DNA of 21,672 nucleotides from CAYYYJ01 sp964631205 (GTDB taxonomy: Archaea; Aenigmatarchaeota; Aenigmatarchaeia; QMZP01; JACQNV01), in NCBI GenBank assembly GCA_964631205.1, contig CAZVWU010000012.1, positions 1 through 21,672 on the forward strand, read 5' to 3'. The notes beneath the pieces are model-generated. The model was not told the DNA's origin. It did no database searches and worked only from the letters and a program-made list of their open reading frames with translations. A program made the position numbers and the translations under genes. Shown one piece after another: positions 1-6,443 of the stretch (positions are counted from its first letter, which is position 1; each line of letters opens with the position of its first letter).

Positions 1-34
1 CCAGAAAAATCAAAAACACTCAAAAATAATTAAT
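1..34 (-). terminator. Poly-T transcription terminator of the 513-aa lipoprotein gene
   Basis: Read on the minus strand, the bases after the lipoprotein stop codon hold three T5 runs in a row (TTTTTGAGTGTTTTTGATTTTT, split by short spacers). Archaeal RNA polymerase terminates on such U-tracts without needing a hairpin. No stem-loop is visible. The assignment rests only on the T-runs and their position. Confidence 0.5.
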
Positions 35-1576
35 TCACCTGTAATAACTGGTCGCCTTGTCCTCAGGGAATGTGCTAGGGCATGTGTTTGCCGTCTCATC
101 CACATACAGTTTCATCTCAGTGTTAGAGATTATTTTCACATAGATAATAGTGTCTGATTTGTCATCTGCGTAGCAGTGTTCCCCTGTGACTTCTTTCGGC
201 CTTTTGTATGTTGGGGTATCCCAGAAAATAAAGAAAACACTCCTGCCTGTCATCATTATCCTTACTGCAGCGTCTGCTGCCTCGCCATCCAAACCAAACA
301 CGATTTTTTTCGAAGATGTATTCCACTCTATGTTTTGTGTATCATGCCAGTTACCGCTTATTGTGCCCGCCTTATCCTGTCCTGCTGTCCCGCATGTAGA
401 TCCTGGGATAATCCCTCCGAAACCCCCAAATTTGCTGTAATAGGCAGCTTTTGTCTGGTTGTCAAAGTAATCGTACGGGCAGACAGCATTGTAAAATTTG
501 AAGCTGCCCTTTTTATACCGCTCATTATTCACATAATAGTTCGCCTGGTTCTTGTGATAAGCCCCCAAATCAAATCCGTGCACCCCACGAGTCCCAGAAG
601 TCTTGCCTAAAAGGTCACCTGCCTTGAGTTTTATCAGCGGTTGCACCATTTTTAGTTCCCCACGTTGTTCCACTTTCTCTGTTTCAAAAAGTTTTTTCAT
701 GCCCTCGGTTGTGTCTGATATATGGCCAAATGTGTAAATAAATTCGCAGCTTGCCTGAAGTACAAAACCATATTCTATTCCATCATAAGCAACTTCTGTC
801 AGGACAGAGTCTGCTGGAGCATAGATAGACGGCGTGCGGTTCCCGACAAACAGATATGTGTGGGTTGTAGCTTCTGGATGTGTTATAGAACCAAGTGGCA
901 CAATAAGGTCAAGCTCTTCAGGATTTACCACAATATTAGTAAATTTCACATCAGGGTTGGATGTGCATGGTATATCAGGATTAAAAAAATTCTCAGGATA
1001 TTTGGGTTTTGGCGGTTGAGGGGGCTCTGGAGTAGGCGTAGGGGGTACATACAAGTTTGATCTTGCTTTTTCTTGTAGTTTAGATGTTTTATCTCTGCTG
1101 TATCCTCTCAAGCTTAAGTCATCAATTTCCTTATATATTTTATCAAGCTCTTCTTTTGTATACTTTGGACCGCTTTTGATTGCACTCTCAATTTTTTTAT
1201 CCAAAGAATTATATACACTATCAAGATCAGCTTTTAATTTCTGGCAGAAAGGCAGTTCAGAGGAATATACGCAATCATATGCCCACGAATTTTGGCAAAG
1301 TAGATTATCAGGGTTATTGTTGCAGTATTGAGTGCACGCTCCCTTGTGTGTGTGACAGAATATCTCGCAGTTTTCTTCTCCAGAACAGAGTGACCCAAGG
1401 CCTGTTGGAGATGCAGCCGCTGTCGGCTTTTCCGGCTCTTTTTCAGATTCTATAATTTGATTTGGAGCAGCCATAGAATTTTCTGCGCCATCAGTTTTAT
1501 TTAGTTTATTATCTGGAACAGCGCAGCCGCTGACTAAAACTATAAATACAATCAGTGGTATAAAAACCAGCTTCAT
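35..1576 (-). CDS. Secreted Cys-rich lipoprotein with a degenerate M23-like (duplicated hybrid motif) domain
   Basis: The 513-aa protein starts with a lipoprotein signal: a hydrophobic stretch ending in the lipobox LVSGC with Cys18, so it is probably anchored outside the membrane. Residues 61-111 form a Cys-rich module of eight cysteines, followed by a charged helical segment (115-175) and a Pro-rich linker (178-193). Residues 225-345 resemble an M23 peptidase core: APADSV (253-258), YTFGHIS (281-287), KAGDLLGKTSGT (318-329) and GVHGFDLG (331-338). The usual M23 zinc ligands look incomplete: the first His (239) is not followed by the expected Asp, and the HxH site reads VHGFD. A binding rather than catalytic role is inferred, and archaea lack murein anyway. 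The C-terminal 115 residues are beta-rich and unrecognised. A purine-rich AAAGGGG lies about 10 nt before the start. The gene may be read through from the MNT-HEPN genes upstream. Confidence 0.75.
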   Translation of the reverse strand: MKLVFIPLIVFIVLVSGCAVPDNKLNKTDGAENSMAAPNQIIESEKEPEKPTAAASPTGLGSLCSGEENCEIFCHTHKGACTQYCNNNPDNLLCQNSWAYDCVYSSELPFCQKLKADLDSVYNSLDKKIESAIKSGPKYTKEELDKIYKEIDDLSLRGYSRDKTSKLQEKARSNLYVPPTPTPEPPQPPKPKYPENFFNPDIPCTSNPDVKFTNIVVNPEELDLIVPLGSITHPEATTHTYLFVGNRTPSIYAPADSVLTEVAYDGIEYGFVLQASCEFIYTFGHISDTTEGMKKLFETEKVEQRGELKMVQPLIKLKAGDLLGKTSGTRGVHGFDLGAYHKNQANYYVNNERYKKGSFKFYNAVCPYDYFDNQTKAAYYSKFGGFGGIIPGSTCGTAGQDKAGTISGNWHDTQNIEWNTSSKKIVFGLDGEAADAAVRIMMTGRSVFFIFWDTPTYKRPKEVTGEHCYADDKSDTIIYVKIISNTEMKLYVDETANTCPSTFPEDKATSYYR

Positions 1577-1594
1577 ACTTAAAACCCCTTTACA

Positions 1595-1687
1595 TCATTT
1601 CCCCTTCTTTCTAGATAAACTTAATCTCTTCCTAATCTCGGCTTCCCTTTCCTCATATTTTTCCATCCTTCCGCACCCCCCAGACAT
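1595..1687 (-). CDS. Possible 30-aa charged peptide downstream of the HEPN gene
   Basis: An open frame begins 1 nt after the HEPN stop codon (TGATATG) and encodes MSGGCGRMEKYEEREAEIRK followed by RLSLSRKKGK. The product has an acidic/basic helical middle and a basic end. A second in-frame ATG at 1666 would give 23 aa. A weak purine tract (AAAGGA) precedes the first ATG. Being tightly linked to a toxin-antitoxin pair, it could be a third small component or the remnant of a longer gene. Chance cannot be excluded for a frame this short, and I recognise no family. Confidence 0.3.
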   Translation of the reverse strand: MSGGCGRMEKYEEREAEIRKRLSLSRKKGK

Positions 1688-1688
1688 A

Positions 1689-2111
1689 TCACACTTTTCC
1701 TTTAAGCCTTTCTATCAGCTTCGCGCCGATTGCTTGTATCTCTTTTGCTTCTTCCATTGTTGCTCTCGCTGCCCTATATGAAACGTCGTTCCTCAGCTGT
1801 CTGAATTTGTCAAGTTTCATGGCTTCCTGTAAACTGATTATGCCTTTCTCCAGATTGAAAGCAATAATTGCTTCATGAGAATAAGGCGTATATCCCTCCT
1901 TTGCCAAGAAAGCCTGCAGGACAGACCTTAAGGCATCATAGGTGTCTTTGAAAATAATAGAGGCTGTTTGTTCTGAAATTGAAAATCTTGTTTTTATTAT
2001 TTCAAAATCTTCTGTCCCGTTTTTTATGAGGCCTCTTGCTTCCGCAATGTCAGGCGACGACTTTATCACCTTTTCCTCTCTTAAGTAGACAGAAAATTTC
2101 ATGAGTGTCAT
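1689..2111 (-). CDS. HEPN-domain protein, toxin-side partner of an MNT-HEPN module
   Basis: This 140-aa all-helical protein matches HEPN proteins that pair with minimal nucleotidyltransferases. Its start overlaps the stop of the upstream nucleotidyltransferase by 4 nt (ATGA), so the two are translationally coupled. In such modules HEPN is usually an RNase toxin and MNT the antitoxin that modifies a tyrosine next to the HEPN active site. The HEPN signature appears as RNDVSY at residues 107-112. It keeps Arg and the polar Asn/Asp but lacks the His of the canonical R-x4-6-H motif, with Tyr112 in that place. RNase activity is therefore uncertain, while Tyr112 could still be the modified residue (inference). 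The alternative start Met4 (2102) would remove three residues and the overlap. Confidence 0.8.
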   Translation of the reverse strand: MTLMKFSVYLREEKVIKSSPDIAEARGLIKNGTEDFEIIKTRFSISEQTASIIFKDTYDALRSVLQAFLAKEGYTPYSHEAIIAFNLEKGIISLQEAMKLDKFRQLRNDVSYRAARATMEEAKEIQAIGAKLIERLKGKV

Positions 2112-2629
2112 ATGATTTCTATTGCCCCAGCAAGCACAATCCCATTTGAAAGGGCGTTTCTGAACTCTTTGGAAGTGCCTTTGAGCGATTTTATTTTGGT
2201 TAAGTTTATTTTTCTTTTTAGCTTCTTTTCAAACTCGTTCAGCTCACACCCAGATTCCCTGCCATCTACAATCGCAATATCTATATCGCTGTCCTTGTAA
2301 TCCTCGCCTTTTGAATATGACCCGAACAGGACAATGGCATCCGGGACAAGCTTTTGTGCAAGGTATTTTACAAGGCCCGACGAGTAAACAACCTCTATAT
2401 TATAGGCTTTTTTCATCTGGATAAAAAGCTCGTTGTCAATATTTGCCTTTACAAATATGGCCTTCGCCGCTTTTCTTGTTTTTACAAATCCGCCCCCAAG
2501 AAGCTCTTTCATATATTTTGATACTGTGCCTATTGAGAAGTTTGTCTTCCTTCCAATTTCCCTGTAGGTGAACTCTCCTGTCGGATTCTGCAAAAAGAAC
2601 CTCAGCAGCTCTCTAACTATAGGCTTCAT
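2108..2629 (-). CDS. Winged-helix plus minimal nucleotidyltransferase (MNT), antitoxin side of MNT-HEPN
   Basis: The 173-aa protein has an N-terminal winged helix-turn-helix (about residues 1-60; recognition region FSIGTVSKYMKELL) and a polymerase-beta-like nucleotidyltransferase domain (about 85-173). The catalytic signature is GSYSKGEDYKDSDID at 103-117, a perfect GS-x10-DxD. The third carboxylate expected on the following strand may be Asn142 (KINL), which would weaken catalysis; this depends on my manual alignment. In related pairs the MNT protein transfers AMP to the HEPN toxin and neutralises it. The fused winged helix suggests that it also autoregulates the operon; candidate operator repeats surround its TATA box. 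The first gene of the pair, it overlaps the HEPN gene by 4 nt. Confidence 0.85.
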   Translation of the reverse strand: MKPIVRELLRFFLQNPTGEFTYREIGRKTNFSIGTVSKYMKELLGGGFVKTRKAAKAIFVKANIDNELFIQMKKAYNIEVVYSSGLVKYLAQKLVPDAIVLFGSYSKGEDYKDSDIDIAIVDGRESGCELNEFEKKLKRKINLTKIKSLKGTSKEFRNALSNGIVLAGAIEII

Positions 2630-2670
2630 ATGATCATATTATTATCACATGTTTAAATATTTATCACGTG
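2628..2670 (-). promoter_or_regulatory. MNT-HEPN promoter with repeat operators
   Basis: On the minus strand a TATA box (AATATTTAAA, about 2651-2661) lies about 25-30 bp before the MNT start at 2629. On the plus strand, direct repeats TTATCACATG (2642-2651) and TTATCACGTG (2661-2670) flank it at a 19-bp period. A 12-bp palindrome ATATGATCATAT (2628-2639) overlaps the start codon. The arrangement suits autorepression by the winged-helix domain of the MNT protein (inference). Confidence 0.55.
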
Positions 2671-2703
2671 CCTATTTTTTGGCCTTTCGCATATATTAAA
2701 ACT

Positions 2704-2735
2704 TATCGGTCATAAATGGCAGAAAGTGACCGATA
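2704..2735. repeat. 9-bp perfect inverted repeat, 14-nt spacer
   Basis: TATCGGTCA (2704-2712) and TGACCGATA (2727-2735) are exact reverse complements. The element lies between the MNT promoter and the 3' end of the Cys-rich lipoprotein gene. It is preceded on the plus strand by a TATA-like CATATATTAAAA (2690-2701), so it could be the start of an RNA antisense to that gene, a terminator hairpin for the minus-strand lipoprotein transcript, or an operator. Confidence 0.5.
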
Positions 2736-2779
2736 TAATAAGGTGACAGCAGAGAACAAAAAAGATTCCAGTCTCATAA

Positions 2780-3547
2780 TCAGCAGTAGCAGCCATAAGG
2801 CCCAGAACCGCAGGATACGCAGCGGTTGGAAGAGCACCTTTTGCATCCTGTGCAGTGCGAATCGCTCGTACAATCAACAGCTTGGCAAACCCCGCCAGTG
2901 CAGATTTTTTTATAGCCGCAGTCTGAGTTGGAATTGCAGCCAGAACTGGCTTGTGTTGTTGGAGAACTCTGGGCCGTCACAGTTGGACTAGGTGATGCTG
3001 AGGGGGTCGAAAGACGGGCAGGCCCTACATTAAGATCCAAGGTGAATTTCCCCTCTTTTCCAGAGGAATCTATTGTAATAACAGTAAACTGATTGGCCCC
3101 TTCTTCAGATGAGATAAAGTCCCATGTATATGAGCACGTCTTCTGGAGTTTGCAGTCAAAAGAGTCTGAACTAGAACCAGAAAGAGGCTTTGAAGACGTC
3201 CATGATATCTTTTTTATTCCTTCAAAATCATCTGATTTTATTGTAAGTTTGAACACATCCCCTAAAGATGGATTTGATGGGGTTAAACTGCCCGAGACAG
3301 TTGGATAATTGTCATATGCTTCTGTTATAGGTTCCTGTGCCGGGGATACAGAGGGTCCTGTTTTTGCAGGAGATTCTTGCTTTACCTCAGGAGATTTCAA
3401 AGCCGGCGATGGGGAACTCTGTTGAGTTATTACAGGCGATTTTGATAGTGATGTATTAGCCTGAGATTTTTCTGTTTTTAGGTTGGCGCATCCGCTGATT
3501 AGGATTACAACTAAAAGCAAAGATAGTAAAATCAGCTTCATCTCCAT
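2780..3547 (-). CDS. Secreted lipoprotein with Ig-like domain and 12-Cys C-terminal knot
   Basis: The 255-aa protein opens with a lipoprotein signal ending LISGC (Cys20). A Ser/Pro/Thr-rich spacer (about 25-80), probably glycosylated or extended, leads to a beta-sandwich-like domain (about 82-175) containing two cysteines. A second Ser/Thr/Pro linker follows, then a compact C-terminal module of about 52 residues with 12 cysteines in EB/Dickkopf-like spacing (CNSNSDCGYKKIC, CTSDSHCTGCKRC, ending CYC). That module should be disulfide-bonded outside the cell. The layout suggests a surface adhesion or binding protein; no enzyme motif is seen. Start 3547 has GAGGAG about 10 nt upstream; Met3 (3541) is an alternative. 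It shares lipobox type and Cys-richness with the 513-aa lipoprotein, but not obvious homology. Confidence 0.8.
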   Translation of the reverse strand: MEMKLILLSLLLVVILISGCANLKTEKSQANTSLSKSPVITQQSSPSPALKSPEVKQESPAKTGPSVSPAQEPITEAYDNYPTVSGSLTPSNPSLGDVFKLTIKSDDFEGIKKISWTSSKPLSGSSSDSFDCKLQKTCSYTWDFISSEEGANQFTVITIDSSGKEGKFTLDLNVGPARLSTPSASPSPTVTAQSSPTTQASSGCNSNSDCGYKKICTGGVCQAVDCTSDSHCTGCKRCSSNRCVSCGSGPYGCYC

Positions 3548-3550
3548 ATA

Positions 3551-3710
3551 CTTTATTCTCCTCTTGTTATTAAATATTCTTTTTTTAAACTTCTAATTTG
3601 GCCGGCAGAGCAAATCTTTATTCCCTTCTTGCTATTAAATATTCTTTTTAGTGCTTATTAAACTTCTAATAGCAGAATAAACACCTCCAGTTGTTAAATA
3701 TTCTTTTTTT
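3551..3710 (-). repeat. Tandemly repeated promoter/RBS unit (two good copies, one degraded)
   Basis: Read on the minus strand, the unit is ATTAGAAGTTTAA, then AAAAAGAATATTTAATA, then a purine-rich CAAGARRRGAATAAAG. Copy 1 (about 3551-3597) is the promoter and ribosome-binding region of the lipoprotein gene. Copy 2 (about 3613-3670) repeats it almost exactly, including the RBS-like part, but no start codon follows. Copy 3 (about 3685-3710) keeps AAAAAGAATATTTAA and a GGAGG. The exact 15-mer recurs at 3570, 3635 and 3694 (plus-strand left ends), a period of 59-65 bp. Confidence 0.65.
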
Positions 3711-3749
3711 CTAGTGCAGGTCTTTTCTTCAGAAAAGAAGTGCAATTGT

Positions 3750-3759
3750 TTTAAATATA
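3750..3759 (+). promoter_or_regulatory. TATA box of the NAD(P)HX epimerase gene
   Basis: TTTAAATATA is centred about 25 bp before the ATG at 3780. This predicts a leaderless transcript and is the main reason for choosing the internal ATG over the upstream one at 3714, which lies before the TATA box. Confidence 0.65.
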
Positions 3760-3779
3760 TGAAATTCTCAATTTGTTTT

Positions 3780-4496
3780 ATGGATATCCCAACTGTTTCT
3801 TCCGAGCAGATGAAAAAAATTGACGACCTTGCAACAAGGCATTTTGGCCTTGACCTTGTCCAGCTCATGGAAAATGCAGGCAGGGCTACAGCCTGTCTGG
3901 CGCGGGAGGTTTTAGGCAGGCTGGAGAACAGAAGGATTTCAATATTGGTTGGAAAAGGAAACAAGGGCGGCGACGCTATTGCTGCAGCAAGGCACCTGCA
4001 TAATTGGGGGGCAAAAGTGACTGTTATAATCCCAGACCACCCAGACAATATTTCCAAAATAAACAAAGAGCAGCTTGGTGTTTTGCGGTCGATGTTTTTG
4101 GAGCGGCTCTATAATACATCCAAGCTTCTTTGGGAGGACGCAATTTTAAAAAGCGATCTGGTGGTAGATGGCCTATTGGGATACAATATTAACAGGGACC
4201 CAGAAGGCGATTATTCTGCCCTGATAAATTACTCAAACAATTCAAAAAATAAAATCATCTCAATAGACATCCCCTCTGGTTTAAATCCGGATACAGGAGA
4301 TCCATGCACGCCTTGTGTCAAGGCAGATTATACAATCAGCCTTGGTTTATTGAAAAAAGGGCTGGTTGATAAAAAAGCAAAAGATTTTGTTGGAAAAGTT
4401 TATGTCGCTGATGTGGGGATACCGCATGAGGTGTATGAACTGCTGGGTTTAAAAATTCCAAAAATATTCGGGAAAAATGAGCTGATCAGGATTTAA
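3780..4496 (+). CDS. nnrE: NAD(P)H-hydrate epimerase (YjeF N-terminal domain)
   Basis: This 238-aa protein is a stand-alone YjeF_N domain, which interconverts the R and S forms of hydrated NAD(P)H so that a dehydratase can repair them. Visible hallmarks are the N-terminal SSEQMKKIDDLA, the nucleotide loop GKGNKGGDAIAAARHL (58-73; canonical GNNGGDG, here GNKGGDA), VVDGLLG (128-134) with the expected catalytic Asp130, SIDIPSGLNPDTG (161-173), and the C-terminal VGKVYVADVGIP. In most archaea this domain is fused to the ADP-dependent dehydratase; here it ends after the epimerase, so the dehydratase must be elsewhere or absent. The start was set at 3780 by a TATA box 25 bp upstream and by family length. 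It is divergent from the Cys-rich lipoprotein gene. Confidence 0.88.
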   Translation: MDIPTVSSEQMKKIDDLATRHFGLDLVQLMENAGRATACLAREVLGRLENRRISILVGKGNKGGDAIAAARHLHNWGAKVTVIIPDHPDNISKINKEQLGVLRSMFLERLYNTSKLLWEDAILKSDLVVDGLLGYNINRDPEGDYSALINYSNNSKNKIISIDIPSGLNPDTGDPCTPCVKADYTISLGLLKKGLVDKKAKDFVGKVYVADVGIPHEVYELLGLKIPKIFGKNELIRI

Positions 4497-4569
4497 ACCC
4501 TGACTAAAAGATTATTAAAAATAACAGAGTCCATGATATAATATTTTAAAGAACTATAGGCTAAAAAGA

Positions 4570-4746
4570 TTAGTCTCCATATTTCTTAGTGACGCTGCCG
4601 TAGACAAATTGCGGAGGCCTCCGATCATTTGCATCTGGTCTCCCAAAATTATAAGATCTCCGATCCTCATCAGGATAGTCAGGTTCATATTGATCTCTTC
4701 TTAATCCATCTAAAACTCGCACTGTAATTTCTCTCTCTAAATCCAT
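4570..4746 (-). CDS. Small charged protein of unknown function (58 aa)
   Basis: The frame encodes MDLEREITVRVLDGLRRDQY and then a hydrophilic tail rich in Asp, Arg, Pro and Tyr (PDYPDEDRRSYNF, NDRRPPQFVYG). The N-terminal half can form one amphipathic helix and the rest looks disordered. A TATA box (TATTTAAG on the minus strand, about 4769-4776) sits 25 bp before the ATG at 4746, supporting a leaderless gene and arguing against the upstream ATG at 4779, which the TATA overlaps. No family is recognised. It may be a single-gene unit between the epimerase and the lipoate-ligase-like gene. Confidence 0.5.
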   Translation of the reverse strand: MDLEREITVRVLDGLRRDQYEPDYPDEDRRSYNFGRPDANDRRPPQFVYGSVTKKYGD

Positions 4747-4805
4747 AAATAGAGTTAGTTGTAATAAGCTTAAATACATTTTGGAATTAATTCGACAAAA
4801 AACTA

Positions 4806-5777
4806 CTAGCTGCCTTCTGGCTCAACCAAGTCAACAAAGCAGTGGCCAAGGCACCTTTTCATCGAATCGCTGTCACGCAAGGCGCTGTTTGCATAAAATT
4901 GCGAAGCCAGTTTTGTTGCTTCTTGGATAGTCTTGGGCTCCAGTTCAGCGCTTTCACTCTTCAGCCCCAAAGCCTGCTCAAAGCTTTCAACAACCATCCT
5001 TATATAATCGTCCTTCTGGATTCCAAGATCCTGGAGCCCATATACTGACCTCAGCTCCTGCTCTTCATCCCTTACAACAGAGAGCTCAAAATCTTCTGCT
5101 GCGCCAAGAAGCTTCCCGTCAAGGCCAAAAACTTCGCTGTCAATAAGCAAACATTGTTTACCTTTACTGAAGCAAAGCTTTCTCAGCTTAATGTGGCTTC
5201 CTATCTCATCCACATCAGGCTTTGAAATGTGGACAAATCCGTCATATTGGACACGGTCCCCTGTTATATGCTGCGCATGGCCTGAAAGGACTTTGCCGTC
5301 AACGCGGATGCTGAACAGCCTGCCCAAAGTTACTTGCCTTATTTGATTGGCATTGGACTCAGCTGGAAGTATGTCGTCCCGATTCAGCTGGACATAGGTC
5401 TTCTCCAATTGGTTAGGACCTATGTCATCCCTTTTTAACCTGTTTCCCAGTTTTTCAGCAATCGGCCCTGTCAGCCTCCTGTAAATATGCGTGATATCCT
5501 TTTCCAAATCCTGGGAGTTAAAAAACAAGCTGTACCCCATCGTAGTGGAATCTGCATATATTACAGAACCCCCTGTTTTCCTCCTTGTTGCGAGTGAAGG
5601 GGTTCTGACATCCCACACGCTTTCATGCTCGGCTAATATCAGCCCTTTTTTGGAAAATGTGTAAATCCTTGCAATAGGCTTGCCTGCTTTCACATTTTTC
5701 AGGCACACATCATTTATCGCAAGGTTTGTTGGCGCATCATATACCCCTATGTCAGTGTAAACAGTAAGCCTGCCCAT
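4806..5777 (-). CDS. Lipoate/biotin protein ligase-like protein (LplA/BPL superfamily)
   Basis: The 323-aa protein has the BPL/LplA catalytic core. NLAINDVCL (18-26) matches the LplA entry helix. RRKTGGSVIYADSTTMGYSL (65-84) matches the RRxTGGGxVxH-type lipoyl-AMP loop, with the His usually found in that loop replaced by Ala-Asp. VDGKVLSGHAQ (159-169) carries the conserved catalytic Lys (Lys162), followed by the beta strand VQYDGFVHIS. About 130 further residues form an accessory C-terminal region. The family activates lipoate (or octanoate/biotin) with ATP and attaches it to a lysine of a carrier domain. No lipoyl carrier or 2-oxoacid dehydrogenase gene lies in this window, so the substrate is unknown. 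The start at 5777 has a TATA box 25 bp upstream, inside the 32-bp promoter shared with Ogg2. Confidence 0.75.
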   Translation of the reverse strand: MGRLTVYTDIGVYDAPTNLAINDVCLKNVKAGKPIARIYTFSKKGLILAEHESVWDVRTPSLATRRKTGGSVIYADSTTMGYSLFFNSQDLEKDITHIYRRLTGPIAEKLGNRLKRDDIGPNQLEKTYVQLNRDDILPAESNANQIRQVTLGRLFSIRVDGKVLSGHAQHITGDRVQYDGFVHISKPDVDEIGSHIKLRKLCFSKGKQCLLIDSEVFGLDGKLLGAAEDFELSVVRDEEQELRSVYGLQDLGIQKDDYIRMVVESFEQALGLKSESAELEPKTIQEATKLASQFYANSALRDSDSMKRCLGHCFVDLVEPEGS

Positions 5778-5809
5778 ACACTAAAATATCCAGAGAAGGT
5801 ATAAATAAT
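5778..5809. promoter_or_regulatory. 32-bp bidirectional promoter (LplA-like / Ogg2)
   Basis: The two divergent start codons are 32 bp apart. TAAAATAT (5782-5789) is the plus-strand TATA box for Ogg2, and TTATTTATA (minus strand, 5800-5808) is the one for the ligase. Each box lies next to the start codon of the other gene, so both mRNAs should be leaderless and the two pre-initiation complexes would overlap. Confidence 0.65.
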
Positions 5810-6439
5810 ATGGACATTGAGACAATTAAATTATTGCATGAAGCCAGAAAACCTGAAATCCAGAAAAGGCTTGAAGATTTTCAAAAATTCCGTCAGCTCG
5901 GGGATAAGGAAATCTTTCCGGAACTCTGTTTTTGCATCCTGACGCCGCAGTCAAAAGCGCTCAATTGCTGGGATTCTGTTTTGGAGCTTCAAAAAACCGG
6001 ACTTCTGTTCAATGGAAACAATAAAAAAATAAAAAAAATCCTCCGGAAAAAGGTGAGATTCCATAATAATAAGGCAAAGTATATAGTTGAAAACAGGAAA
6101 CTGTTTTTTGAAAATGGCCTCAAAGGAAAAATATTCAATGGGAAATCAAAGGAAGAAACGCGTGAGTGGCTTGCAGAAAATGTGAAAGGCTATGGGTACA
6201 AAGAAGCCTCGCATTTTTTAAGGAATATAGGTTTCAGGGACCTTGCAATACTGGACAGGCACATCCTAAAAAATTTGGTTAATCTTGGGGTAATTGACAA
6301 AATCCCAAAAAATGTAAATAAAAAAAATTATCTTGCAATAGAAAAAAAGTTCCGGCAGTTCTCAGAAAAAATCGGGATCCCGATGGACGAGCTTGACCTG
6401 CTTTTCTGGTCATCGCAGACAGGAAAGGTCTTCAAGTGA
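5810..6439 (+). CDS. ogg: 8-oxoguanine DNA glycosylase/AP lyase, archaeal type Ogg2
   Basis: At 209 aa the protein matches archaeal Ogg2 (MjaOgg/SsoOgg), a base-excision-repair enzyme that removes 8-oxoguanine and cleaves the backbone. The helix-hairpin-helix signature is VKGYGYKEASHFLRNIG (125-141) with catalytic Lys131; the catalytic Asp is Asp149 in LAILDRHIL. The C terminus reads WSSQTGKVFK, ending in the family's conserved terminal lysine (Lys209), which is known to contact the damaged base. The N-terminal LCFCILTPQSKA (39-50) is also typical. All key residues are present, so it should be active. It is transcribed from the compact bidirectional promoter and converges on the caspase-like gene with only 4 bp between stop codons. 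Confidence 0.92.
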   Translation: MDIETIKLLHEARKPEIQKRLEDFQKFRQLGDKEIFPELCFCILTPQSKALNCWDSVLELQKTGLLFNGNNKKIKKILRKKVRFHNNKAKYIVENRKLFFENGLKGKIFNGKSKEETREWLAENVKGYGYKEASHFLRNIGFRDLAILDRHILKNLVNLGVIDKIPKNVNKKNYLAIEKKFRQFSEKIGIPMDELDLLFWSSQTGKVFK

Positions 6440-6443
6440 ACGC

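Noticed and set aside
2716..2991. Plus-strand 91-codon frame beginning 25 bp after a TATA-like sequence
   Set aside because: It lies mostly antisense to the Cys-rich lipoprotein gene and its product is low-complexity Ser-rich without recognisable structure. An antisense RNA is more plausible than a protein.
3551..3710. Possible CRISPR-like array because of three regularly spaced repeats
   Set aside because: The repeats are AT-rich promoter copies, the spacers are not unique equal-length sequences, and no cas gene is near.
3635..4066. Minus-strand frame of 143 codons across the repeat array and epimerase start
   Set aside because: It is antisense to the YjeF_N domain with its nucleotide-binding loop, and its translation shows no domain.
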